Assembly (NCBI GenBank): GCA_964640305.1
Contig: CAZXFF010000029.1
Coordinates: 1 to 24,503, forward strand
Source of the DNA: Coprenecus sp964640305
GTDB lineage: Bacteria; Bacteroidota; Bacteroidia; Bacteroidales; UBA932
DNA length: 24,503 nucleotides
Reading direction: 5' to 3'
The notes under the pieces were generated by a model. It had not been told where the DNA came from. It did no database searches and saw only the letters and a program-made list of their open reading frames with translations. Made by a program: the position numbers and the translations under genes. This document shows, piece after piece, positions 6,658-13,910 of this stretch (positions within the stretch are counted from its first letter, which is position 1; every line of letters starts with the position of its first letter).

Positions 6658-8355
6658 ATGGCAAATTTTTATACAGACAACAGTGATTTGAAATTCCAGC
6701 TCGGCAATCCTCTGATGAAGAAGATTGTAGAGCTTAAGGAACAGAACTTTAAGGACAGCGGAGTTTTCGATTATGCTCCCTGCAATGTGGAGGATGCTCT
6801 GGATTCATACGACAAGGTAATGGAAGTGGTCGGTGAAATATGTGCCGATACCATTGCTGCCAATGCAGAGCAGGTTGACCATGACGGTCCCGTATGTCAA
6901 AACGGAAGGGTTACTTATGCAGCAGGAACTGCAGAGAACCAGAAAGTCCTGACCCAGGCCGGTCTTTACGGAATGTCTCTTCCCAGGCAGTATGGCGGAC
7001 TTAACTTTTCAGTAGTACCTTATGTAATGGCTGAAGAACTTGTATCCAGGGCAGATGCGGGTTTTGCGAATATCTGGGGACTTCAGGACTGTGCTGAGAC
7101 AATACACGAATTCGCATCCCAGGAAATCAGGGACGAATTCCTGCCCAGGATCAATGCAGGGGAAACCTGTTCAATGGACCTTACCGAACCAGATGCCGGT
7201 TCAGACCTGCAGTCGGTAATGCTCAAGGCAGAGTGGGATGAAGCCAAAGGAATGTGGATGCTCAACGGAGTAAAGAGGTTCATTACAAACGGTGATGCCC
7301 AGATCAAACTGGTTCTGGCACGTTCTGAGGAAGGTACCCGCGACGGACGTGGACTCTCATATTTCGTACATGACCAGCAGTGGGGAGGTGTTACTGTCCG
7401 CAGGATCGAGAACAAACTCGGTATCAAAGGTTCACCTACCTGCGAACTGGTATTCAAGAATGCACCTGCGAAGCTTGTAGGAGAACGCAAGATGGGCCTT
7501 ATCAAATATGTGATGTCTCTTATGAACGGAGCCCGTCTGGGAGTAGGTGCGCAGTCTGTAGGCATCTCTGAAGCCGCATACAGGGAAGCACTGAACTATG
7601 CCAACGAGCGCAGGCAGTTCGGCAAGGCAATCATCGAATTCCCTGCAGTCTATGAGATGCTCGGAATAATGAAGGCCAAGCTGCAGGCATCCCGTGCGAT
7701 CCTGTACGAGACATCCCGTTTCGTTGACATTTACAAGGCTTATGGTTTTATCGCAGAGTCCCGCAAACTGACACCGGAAGAGCGTCAGGACATGAAGAAA
7801 TACCAGCGTCTTGCAGACATGTTCACTCCTATGCTGAAGATGTTTGCCAGCGAATACTGTAACCAGAATGCCTATGATGCTATCCAGGTTCACGGAGGTT
7901 CCGGTTATATGAAGGAATATCCAGTAGAACGCCTGTACAGGGATGCCAGAATCACCACAATATATGAAGGTACATCCCAGCTACAGACAGTAGCTGCCAT
8001 CCGCTATGTTACCACAGGAGCATATCTTGCGAAGATCCGTGAGTACGAACAGGAAGTTACTTCTCCGGAATTTGCACAGATGAAGAAGACTCTTATGGAA
8101 ATGACGGACCGTTATGAAGAAGCTTGTGCTATGGTGGCAGGCAAAGACAATGAATATGTGGATTTCCATGCCCGCCGTCTTGTGGAAATGGCAGGCCATA
8201 TCATAATGTCATACCTTCTGATCATCGACGCCCAGAGGTGTGCAGACTTTACAAAGTCAGCTAAGGTATATACAGCCAAGGCCAAGGCATGGAATGAAGA
8301 GAGGTACGATTACATTGCTAACTTTACAGAAGAAGATCTGGCTAATTTCTCTTAA
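6658..8355 (+). CDS. Acyl-CoA dehydrogenase with C-terminal extension
   Basis: The 565-residue FAD enzyme oxidises acyl-CoA to 2-enoyl-CoA (or the reverse during fermentation), exchanging electrons with EtfAB. The N-terminal helical domain contains LYGMSLPRQYGGLNFS. The beta-domain has MDLTEPDAGSDLQSVMLKAE and the LNGVKRFITNGDAQ block. The C-terminal helical domain has NERRQFGKAIIEFPAVYEML and YPVERLYRDARITTIYEGTSQ, where Glu437 aligns with the catalytic base of short- and medium-chain enzymes. Roughly 110 further residues after about position 455 are helical, making this longer than the usual 380-residue form and closer to the ~560-600-residue subfamily with an extra C-terminal domain. Chain-length specificity is not readable. 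Tight spacing to etfA (six bases) indicates co-expression. Confidence 0.9.
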   Translation: MANFYTDNSDLKFQLGNPLMKKIVELKEQNFKDSGVFDYAPCNVEDALDSYDKVMEVVGEICADTIAANAEQVDHDGPVCQNGRVTYAAGTAENQKVLTQAGLYGMSLPRQYGGLNFSVVPYVMAEELVSRADAGFANIWGLQDCAETIHEFASQEIRDEFLPRINAGETCSMDLTEPDAGSDLQSVMLKAEWDEAKGMWMLNGVKRFITNGDAQIKLVLARSEEGTRDGRGLSYFVHDQQWGGVTVRRIENKLGIKGSPTCELVFKNAPAKLVGERKMGLIKYVMSLMNGARLGVGAQSVGISEAAYREALNYANERRQFGKAIIEFPAVYEMLGIMKAKLQASRAILYETSRFVDIYKAYGFIAESRKLTPEERQDMKKYQRLADMFTPMLKMFASEYCNQNAYDAIQVHGGSGYMKEYPVERLYRDARITTIYEGTSQLQTVAAIRYVTTGAYLAKIREYEQEVTSPEFAQMKKTLMEMTDRYEEACAMVAGKDNEYVDFHARRLVEMAGHIIMSYLLIIDAQRCADFTKSAKVYTAKAKAWNEERYDYIANFTEEDLANFS

Positions 8356-8365
8356 TCACAATACA

Positions 8366-10456
8366 ATGAAACGTTTTACGCTTTTTGCGCTGCTTTCCCT
8401 CGCAACCGCTTCACTGCCGGCTGACGAGGGAATGTGGCTTCCGGCCCTTATCTCCCAGAGAATAGGAGACATGCAGGCGAAGGGATTCGAACTGACGGCC
8501 GAGGACATATACAGCATCAATCAGGCATCCCTTAAGGATGCGGTAGTAATTTTCGGTGGCGGATGTACCGGTGAACTGATTTCATCCCAGGGACTTCTCC
8601 TTACCAACCACCATTGCGGTTACGGACAGATACAGAGACACAGTTCTGTAGAGCACGACTACCTTCGTGACGGCTTCTGGGCCATGAGCAGGGAAGAGGA
8701 ACTGCCCAATCCGGGTCTGAGGGTTTCCTTCCTCGACAGGATGGAAGATGTTACAGACAAGGTACTGGATGGCTATAAAGCAGGAATGACTGAGGAAGAA
8801 AGGACCGAGATAGTCAGGACCAACTCAAAGAAACTCATTGACAAGGCTGTGGCAGAAGCCCCTGCATTGAGGGCATCCGTAGAGTCCATGTATTACGGAA
8901 ACAAATACTATCTCTTCGTGTACAGGGTATTCTCAGACGTACGTCTTGTTGGTGCCCCTCCTTCCTCAATCGGCAAATTCGGCGGAGATACCGACAACTG
9001 GATGTGGCCGCGTCATACAGGAGACTTCTCCATTTTCAGGATATATGCGGACAAGGACAACAATCCGGCGCCGTATTCTCCCGATAACGTGCCCTATACT
9101 CCAAAGAGATATTTCAATATAGCAGTTTCAGGAGCGAAGGAAGGTGACTTCACTTTCGTTTACGGATATCCAGGCAGCACACGCGAATACATAATGTCAG
9201 AAGGTGTGCGTTATATATCCGAATTCTCCAATCCCCACAAGATAGACCTCCGTACCAAGAGGCTTGAGATCCAGAAACGCTATATGAATGCAGACCAGGC
9301 GGTTAGGATCATGTATTCTTCCAAGAATGCAAGTGTGGCGAACTCCTGGAAAAAATGGCAGGGAGAAATGAAGGGTATCAGAAGGATGGGTACAGTAGAG
9401 AAGAAACGCCAGTATGAAACCCGTTTCAAAGAGTGGGCTAAAGGTACTGAATACGACGGCATCATCGAGAAGCTGGATTCGCTATACAATGAACTTCTTC
9501 CTTACAACTTCGCCAACGAGTATTATTCAGAGTCGGCCAGGACCGTCGAGCTGGTGCGGTTTGCAGGAAGTGCCATCAGTCAGGCAGCTGCCGGAAAGGA
9601 TTCAGCACTCAGGGCCTATATCAGATCTTTCTACAAAGACTATTATCTTCCGATCGATAAGGAATCCTTTGTTGCAGTCATGGCTCAGTATATCGATAAT
9701 ATTGAGCCCGCTTTCCGTCCAGGATATATTGACAGCTGCATGGCCGTTTACGGTTCTGTCGAAAAATGGGCGGACCATATTTTCGACAATTCGGTATTCG
9801 CTGACAGGAGCAGGCTGGAAAGCATGACCTGCGAGGAGATAGCAGCTCTTAAGAATGATCCTGCAGTGGAATTCGGGGAAAAGACATCCGCATGGATTGC
9901 CGAGAATATCAGGGGGAAAGTGACAGGAATAAACAGGGAAATCACCCTTCTTTACCGTGACTACATGCGCGGACAGATGGAATTCGAACCCGAGCATCAG
10001 TTCTATCCCGATGCAAACATGACCCTTAGGGTAGCATACGGAAATGTGAAGGGCTATTCCCCTGCGGACGGTATCTATTATAATCCCTTCTCCACCATAC
10101 AGGGGATAGTGGAAAAAGACAATCCCGAGATATTCGATTACAATATCCCCCAGAAATTCCGTGATATCGTAGCCTCAGGAGACTATGGACGTTGGGGAAT
10201 GGACGGGAAAGTCCCCGTATGTTTCATCGCTACAAACCATACATCCGGAGGTAATTCCGGAAGCCCTGTGATAAATGCCCGCGGAGAGCTCATGGGTATA
10301 AACTTCGACAGGGTATGGGAAGGTACGATGAGCGATATTGAATTCGATCCTGAATTCTGCAGGAATATATCTCTCGATATCCGCTACGTGCTCTTTGTCA
10401 TTGACAAGATAGGTGAAGCAGGACATCTGATTGATGAAATGACGATAGTTGAGTAA
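8366..10456 (+). CDS. dpp11: S46-family dipeptidyl-peptidase, DPP11-like (Asp/Glu specific)
   Basis: The start at 8366 is chosen because it gives a Sec signal peptide (MKRFTLFALLSLATASLPAD); the longer frame from 8240 reads through the end of the preceding gene. The 696-residue protein shows the S46 hallmarks: LLLTNHHCGYGQIQ (catalytic His83), GGDTDNWMWPRHTGDF (the block carrying the catalytic Asp) and GGNSGSPV (nucleophile Ser631). Eighteen residues after the Ser is Arg649, in NFDRVWEG. In this family Arg at that place (Arg673 of Porphyromonas gingivalis DPP11) marks acidic-residue specificity, whereas DPP7 has Gly. It should release dipeptides with Asp or Glu at P1 in the periplasm. It lies 10 bases after the acyl-CoA dehydrogenase and closes the operon. 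Confidence 0.9.
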   Translation: MKRFTLFALLSLATASLPADEGMWLPALISQRIGDMQAKGFELTAEDIYSINQASLKDAVVIFGGGCTGELISSQGLLLTNHHCGYGQIQRHSSVEHDYLRDGFWAMSREEELPNPGLRVSFLDRMEDVTDKVLDGYKAGMTEEERTEIVRTNSKKLIDKAVAEAPALRASVESMYYGNKYYLFVYRVFSDVRLVGAPPSSIGKFGGDTDNWMWPRHTGDFSIFRIYADKDNNPAPYSPDNVPYTPKRYFNIAVSGAKEGDFTFVYGYPGSTREYIMSEGVRYISEFSNPHKIDLRTKRLEIQKRYMNADQAVRIMYSSKNASVANSWKKWQGEMKGIRRMGTVEKKRQYETRFKEWAKGTEYDGIIEKLDSLYNELLPYNFANEYYSESARTVELVRFAGSAISQAAAGKDSALRAYIRSFYKDYYLPIDKESFVAVMAQYIDNIEPAFRPGYIDSCMAVYGSVEKWADHIFDNSVFADRSRLESMTCEEIAALKNDPAVEFGEKTSAWIAENIRGKVTGINREITLLYRDYMRGQMEFEPEHQFYPDANMTLRVAYGNVKGYSPADGIYYNPFSTIQGIVEKDNPEIFDYNIPQKFRDIVASGDYGRWGMDGKVPVCFIATNHTSGGNSGSPVINARGELMGINFDRVWEGTMSDIEFDPEFCRNISLDIRYVLFVIDKIGEAGHLIDEMTIVE

Positions 10457-10480
10457 AACCGACTGAACTAACAAAGAAGA

Positions 10481-10518
10481 AAGGCAAGGGATGGTTTTCC
10501 GTAACCCTTGCCTTTTTT
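10481..10518 (+). terminator. Rho-independent terminator after dpp11
   Basis: AAGGCAAGGG (10481-10490) pairs with CCCTTGCCTT (10505-10514) around a 14-base loop and runs into six T (10513-10518). It ends the etfB-to-dpp11 operon. Confidence 0.88.
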
Positions 10519-10534
10519 ATAAAAAATGAAAAAA

Positions 10535-10567
10535 ATTGTTTCAATTGAGGATTTTTTTCTATATTTG
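10535..10567 (+). promoter_or_regulatory. Putative promoter of the tRNA-Pro genes
   Basis: TATATTTG (10560-10567) matches the -7 consensus fully, with ATTG (10535-10538) 21 bases upstream as a possible -33 element. The box ends 10 bases before the mature tRNA 5' end, fitting a short leader. Confidence 0.6.
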
Positions 10568-10577
10568 CGGTCCGATT

Positions 10578-10651
10578 CGGGATGTGGCGCAGTTGGTTAG
10601 CGCACCACGTTAGGGACGTGGGGGTCGGACGTTCGAGTCGTCTCATCCCGA
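10578..10651 (+). tRNA. tRNA-Pro, anticodon AGG
   Basis: The 74-base cloverleaf folds fully. The acceptor stem is CGGGATG/CATCCCG with A73 and no encoded CCA. The D arm is GCGC/GCGC, the anticodon stem CCACG/CGTGG with loop TTAGGGA, and the T arm GGACG/CGTCT with loop TTCGAGT. The anticodon (10612-10614) is AGG, so it reads proline codons, and C1-G72 plus G37 are typical of bacterial tRNA-Pro. An unmodified or inosine A34 is rare in bacterial tRNAs other than tRNA-Arg(ACG). It has 60 of 74 bases identical to the next tRNA, with paired changes in the stems. Confidence 0.88.
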
Positions 10652-10655
10652 CAAG

Positions 10656-10685
10656 AAGGGTGGCCATAATTGTCACCCTTTTTTT
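10656..10685 (+). terminator. Terminator between the two tRNA genes
   Basis: AAGGGTG (10656-10662) pairs with CACCCTT (10674-10680), with seven T from 10679 to 10685. It starts five bases after the first tRNA. Confidence 0.75.
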
Positions 10686-10702
10686 CTGAATACATAATAG
10701 TA

Positions 10703-10776
10703 CGGGAAGTGGCGCAGTTGGCTAGCGCGCTGCGTTCGGGACGCAGAGGTCGGGTGTTCGAGTCACCTCTTCCCGA
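10703..10776 (+). tRNA. tRNA-Pro, anticodon CGG
   Basis: The 74-base cloverleaf has acceptor stem CGGGAAG/CTTCCCG with A73 and no encoded CCA. The D arm is GCGC/GCGC, the anticodon stem CTGCG/CGCAG with loop TTCGGGA, and the T arm GGGTG/CACCT. The anticodon CGG (10737-10739) decodes CCG. I see no clear promoter in the 17 bases after the preceding terminator, so it may depend on read-through from the first tRNA. Confidence 0.93.
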
Positions 10777-10830
10777 CAAAAACCGAGGTTGGTTCCTCGG
10801 TTTTTTTGTTTTTTCGGGAAGAGGTGACTC
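10760..10830. repeat. Inverted copy of the tRNA-Pro(CGG) 3' end flanking its terminator
   Basis: The last 17 bases of the second tRNA (10760-10776, GAGTCACCTCTTCCCGA) reappear as an exact reverse complement at 10814-10830. The terminator hairpin lies between the arms. After one mismatch, four further A/T pairs extend the match. The downstream arm is not part of another tRNA. Confidence 0.9.
10778..10807 (+). terminator. Terminator after tRNA-Pro(CGG)
   Basis: CCGAGG (10783-10788) pairs with CCTCGG (10795-10800). The stem is flanked by an A run upstream and seven T downstream, so it could work in both directions. Confidence 0.85.
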
Positions 10831-11053
10831 CGTCATTGTCAGACCCATCCCTAACCCCTTCCCCGGAAGGGGCTGCAGTCGCAAGCTCCGAATTTCCTCA
10901 CATCAATCCGCGCATCACCTAAGCAGTGCCACAACGCCCATTATTCGGCAAATTCCGGGCGGTGTGGAAAGGGGGCTGGTGGAAATGCGGCATAGAAGCG
11001 GTAAGGTAACTGAGAAAGTCGTCAAAATGATGTTAGGGCGGACGATTATGAGC

Positions 11054-11206
11054 ATCCTAACATTGGGTTGAATTCGTATCTGTATGATAATCAAAGTATT
11101 AAGAATCCACACATACGTTAGGTTGGCCTAAATCGGGGAAAAATCAGCCATTTCGACTAATCCTAACGGATGGATGATTTGTGATCTGTCTGATAATCAA
11201 GGTATT
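11054..11206. repeat. Pair of imperfect 47-base direct repeats, 106-base spacing
   Basis: Copies lie at 11054-11100 and 11160-11206. Both begin with ATCCTAAC. Exactly 25 bases after the start, both continue with a 22-base block that differs at two positions (TCTGTATGATAATCAA and TCTGTCTGATAATCAA, then A/G and GTATT). About 36 of 47 bases match overall. The second copy ends 16 bases before the assembly gap. Confidence 0.75.
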
Positions 11207-11222
11207 GCATATATAATGGTAT

Positions 11223-11232
11223 NNNNNNNNNN
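11223..11232. other. Assembly gap (10 N)
   Basis: Ten undetermined bases, probably a scaffolding gap of unknown true length, sit immediately after a repeat copy. Continuity between 11222 and 11233 should not be assumed. Confidence 0.98.
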
Positions 11233-11447
11233 TGCAAATGCAGGATTTCTCAAGAGACAGGACCGTGGCTTTGTATAGGTGGGATCGGTAACGTGTTGGA
11301 TGTTAGCAATATATGGAAGTGCCCTTTACAGATGGTCGGGAAGTGAGACTTGGAGAATCGCGCAGGAAACACAGACTTTCCACTGAGAGCACAGACTTTC
11401 TGACGCACTTTGCCGGAATCAGGTTCATTTTCGGAAGGACTGTCATG

Positions 11448-11484
11448 AAAAAACAGAGCGGCATTTTCTGCCGCTCTGTTTTTT
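11448..11484 (-). terminator. Bidirectional terminator after the ROK kinase gene
   Basis: A 16-bp perfect stem, AAAAAACAGAGCGGCA (11448-11463) with its complement at 11469-11484, encloses a 5-base loop. The T run on the minus strand terminates the permease-kinase operon, whose last codon lies 21 bases away. The symmetric T run on the plus strand would also stop transcription from the tRNA side. Confidence 0.88.
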
Positions 11485-11505
11485 ATAAAACGTGCCTGGC
11501 CAGGA

Positions 11506-12480
11506 TTACAGTTCCCAAGCAAGGGCGGAAGCTCCCAGAATGGCTGCATCGGAATCCTTCAGGGTAGAATACAGAAGCTGTATTTTGCCTTTCCATATTC
11601 CCAGCAGATTGTCATTCATGCTTTCGAGAATGGATTCTGTAAGGAATTCCTTGGCTCTTGCCAGTCCCCCGAAGAGGATGATGGCTTCAGGGGCACTGAA
11701 TGCTATGAAATTGGCAAAAGCCTGGCCCATGAGGTTCCCGGTATAATGGAAAATCTCGATTGCCAGTTTGTCCCCTTTGCGTGCTGCATCGTAAATGTCT
11801 TTAGAGGTGATCTTTTCAGGATCATGGTTGCGCAATATGCTATGGGTTTTTGTCTTTTCCAGGAATTCCCTTGCAGTGCGGGACACTCCAATAGCAGAAG
11901 TATAGGTTTCAAGACAACCTTTAAGGCCGCAGTTGCACTGTCTTCCGTCCCTGACAATGCAGGTGTGGCCCAACTCTCCGGCGAATCCGTCGTGTCCGTA
12001 GACTATGTTGCCGTTGATGACGATGCCGCTTCCGACCCCTGTACCGAGTGTAATCATTATGAAGTCCTTCATACCTTTTGCGATACCGTATGTCATTTCT
12101 CCTACAGCAGCGGCATTTGCATCATTGGTGATGGCAACAGGGATGCCTACGATATCCTGGATCATCTTGGCAAAGAAAATGACCATGGGTTTTCCGTTTT
12201 CGTCATATGCCCATTTCAGGTTTGGGGCGAGCTCAATAGTACCTTTATAGTAGTTCCCGTTCGGGGCTCCTATTCCTATGCCTTTGATTGTCCCGTCGTT
12301 TTCCGATTGTGCAATAAGATCCTTGATTGCCGTTGTCAAGTCGTCAATGTAGGATGACAGATCGCTTTGAAGCGAGGATATCACACTCTGGTAAAGTATG
12401 TTCCCGCGAGCATCCACAACTCCCAGTTTGGTGGACTGACCACCTACGTCAATCCCCATTACAAGTGTCTGTTTAGCCAT
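11506..12480 (-). CDS. ROK-family sugar kinase (glucokinase/hexokinase-like)
   Basis: The 324-residue cytoplasmic kinase would phosphorylate a hexose or amino sugar with ATP. The phosphate-binding loop is GIDVGGQSTKLGVVD (residues 9-23). The catalytic Asp120 lies in TNDANAAAVGE, and LGTGVGSGIV (145-154) is the second phosphate motif. The ROK zinc site is complete: His172 plus Cys182, Cys184 and Cys189 in CNCGLKGCLE. There is no N-terminal helix-turn-helix, so it is an enzyme and not a NagC/XylR-type repressor. It sits four bases downstream of a sugar permease gene, which implies uptake followed by phosphorylation. A similar ROK hexokinase (RokA) in Bacteroides acts on glucose, mannose and N-acetylglucosamine. 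The exact substrate cannot be read here. Confidence 0.88.
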   Translation of the reverse strand: MAKQTLVMGIDVGGQSTKLGVVDARGNILYQSVISSLQSDLSSYIDDLTTAIKDLIAQSENDGTIKGIGIGAPNGNYYKGTIELAPNLKWAYDENGKPMVIFFAKMIQDIVGIPVAITNDANAAAVGEMTYGIAKGMKDFIMITLGTGVGSGIVINGNIVYGHDGFAGELGHTCIVRDGRQCNCGLKGCLETYTSAIGVSRTAREFLEKTKTHSILRNHDPEKITSKDIYDAARKGDKLAIEIFHYTGNLMGQAFANFIAFSAPEAIILFGGLARAKEFLTESILESMNDNLLGIWKGKIQLLYSTLKDSDAAILGASALAWEL

Positions 12481-12484
12481 AATT

Positions 12485-13768
12485 CTATTCTGTTTTGATG
12501 TTTGTATTTACATTCCTGGAGCCATGCAGGGCATAGTAGAGAATGTATGCCAGCCCGGCAATTATCAGCCAGTAGCTGTTGAGGAAACCTATTCCGTCGG
12601 CAATGGCACCCTGTACGGCAGGTATGATTCCGCCTCCGCATACCATCATCATGAAAATGCCTGAAGCGGCAGAGGTGTATTTCCCGAGTCCTTCGACAGC
12701 CAGGTTGAAGATCCCTCCCCACATTACGGATGTGCATAGCCCGCACAGTACCAGAAACAGGCAGTTTACCGGAACTTCTGCAAATCCGAAAGAAAGATTG
12801 GAGTTCATGACAGGCATTCTGACTATATTCCCGTCAGGCAGGAATATGGCAAGTGCGACAAATAGTATACCCAGGCTTGAAACTGTGGACAGCATCGTGC
12901 GGCTGGATATTTTCCCTCCTGCCACTCCTCCGAGAAGACGGCCTACTAGCATCAGCAGCCAATAAGTACCGACAACACTGCCTGCAACCGTAGTGTCTAT
13001 GCCTTTGCCGGTGACGGTATCGGTCATGAATAGATTCATAATGTTGGGAATTCCTACTTCTACACCTACATATATGAATATAGCGATTATTCCGAGAACG
13101 AAATGTCTGAATGACCATGCACTGTATTTGTCTTCGGTCTGGGTCTTTTCTTTCCGGACCACGAAAGGTTCAGGTATTCTGGAGAAGAAAAGTACCAGAA
13201 ATGCAAGTGCGAATATTCCCATTGCCAGGAAAAGTACAGGATCCGCATTTGATATCCTGGCTCCTGCTATGTCACCGATAAGGTAGCCTCCAAGTACAGG
13301 GGCAATGGTGGCCGCAGTTGAATTGAAGACCCCTCCGAACTGTATAAGCTGGTTGCCTTTGTTTCCGCCTCCACCCAATGTGTTGAGCATTGGGTTGACT
13401 ACGGTATTCAGCATACACATTGAAAATCCGGAGACGAATGCTCCTGCGAGGTAAATTGCGAAACTGTCACATGTCCCGGAAATGAATGTGATGCCGACTC
13501 CGATGAATCCTACAGCAACGGCCGTGAGGGCAGTCTTTTTGTATCCTATTCTCTGCAGCAGGATTCCTGCAGGTATACCCATGCAAAGATATGCAAGGAA
13601 ATTCATCAGGTTTCCGAGTTGGGACTGGAAATTGGATAGTGCAAACTGCGATTTGACGATTACTCCGAGTGGGTTCTGCAGTCCCGTGACGAACGCAATC
13701 ATGAAGAAGAGTGCGAACATGATTGCAATCGGCAGGGTGTAATTTTTCTTGTTGTCAGTGTTTGTCAT
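12485..13768 (-). CDS. FHS/MFS sugar:proton symporter (glucose/galactose or fucose permease-like)
   Basis: The 427-residue protein has about 12 hydrophobic segments, from FALFFMIAFVTGLQNPLGVI (helix 1) to SYWLIIAGLAYILYYAL (last helix). The first half carries QNPLGVIVKSQFALSNFQSQ and LQRIGYKKT, features of the fucose-galactose-glucose:H+ symporter branch of the major facilitator superfamily, and NPMLNTLGGGGNKGNQLIQF is also typical. It would import a hexose or N-acetylhexosamine across the inner membrane. Its neighbour, the ROK kinase, starts four bases after the stop, so the pair is an uptake-phosphorylation operon. No convincing promoter was found upstream; TTATTTTG on the minus strand (near 13800) is one base off the -7 consensus and lacks a -33 partner. 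Confidence 0.88.
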   Translation of the reverse strand: MTNTDNKKNYTLPIAIMFALFFMIAFVTGLQNPLGVIVKSQFALSNFQSQLGNLMNFLAYLCMGIPAGILLQRIGYKKTALTAVAVGFIGVGITFISGTCDSFAIYLAGAFVSGFSMCMLNTVVNPMLNTLGGGGNKGNQLIQFGGVFNSTAATIAPVLGGYLIGDIAGARISNADPVLFLAMGIFALAFLVLFFSRIPEPFVVRKEKTQTEDKYSAWSFRHFVLGIIAIFIYVGVEVGIPNIMNLFMTDTVTGKGIDTTVAGSVVGTYWLLMLVGRLLGGVAGGKISSRTMLSTVSSLGILFVALAIFLPDGNIVRMPVMNSNLSFGFAEVPVNCLFLVLCGLCTSVMWGGIFNLAVEGLGKYTSAASGIFMMMVCGGGIIPAVQGAIADGIGFLNSYWLIIAGLAYILYYALHGSRNVNTNIKTE

Positions 13769-13845
13769 TGTTTCTATAGTTATGTTTTGTCAGTCATGAT
13801 GCAAAATAACACCCAAAGTTAATAAATTTTAGTCAGCGGACCTGC

Positions 13846-13884
13846 AAAAAAAGGATGACTCCGCATTTTAGGGGAATCATCCTT
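13846..13884 (-). terminator. Rho-independent terminator after rubrerythrin (minus strand)
   Basis: AAGGATGA (13851-13858) pairs with TCATCCTT (13877-13884), with some further pairing inside. The A run at 13846-13852 reads as a T run on the minus strand, 27 bases after the rubrerythrin stop. Confidence 0.75.
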
Positions 13885-13910
13885 AAGATTTTTATACCGG
13901 ACCGGAAATC

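Larger units (their letters stand above)
10831..11447. other. Gene-free repeat-bearing region with an assembly gap
   Basis: I find no convincing gene in these 600 or so bases. They contain a palindrome (CCCCTTCC/GGAAGGGG, 10855-10872), an 8-bp inverted repeat ATGTTAGG/CCTAACAT (11030-11037 and 11056-11063), a hairpin TTAGG/CCTAA (11118-11131), a pair of 47-base imperfect direct repeats (11054 and 11160), the N gap, and a short 11-base direct repeat (11370 and 11390). The GTTAGG/CCTAAC word recurs in both orientations at least four times. The small reading frames here show no recognisable protein. Confidence 0.6.

Noticed and set aside
8240..8365. Upstream start for dpp11 at 8240
   Set aside because: It would bury the signal peptide inside the protein and overlaps the acyl-CoA dehydrogenase gene in another frame.
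10597..10884. 95-codon minus-strand frame across both tRNA genes
   Set aside because: It is the antisense translation of the two tRNAs, with no start signal or domain.
10670..11071. 133-codon reading frame on the plus strand
   Set aside because: It reads straight through the tRNA-Pro(CGG) gene and its terminator. The N-terminal part is the well-known false peptide produced by translating a tRNA, and the rest has no recognisable domain.
11054..11206. Possible CRISPR array
   Set aside because: There are only two imperfect copies of unequal conservation, 106 bases apart, with no uniform spacers and no cas genes.
11313..11567. 84-codon plus-strand frame before the ROK kinase
   Set aside because: It runs through a perfect terminator hairpin and into the antisense strand of the kinase gene. 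Composition is not protein-like.
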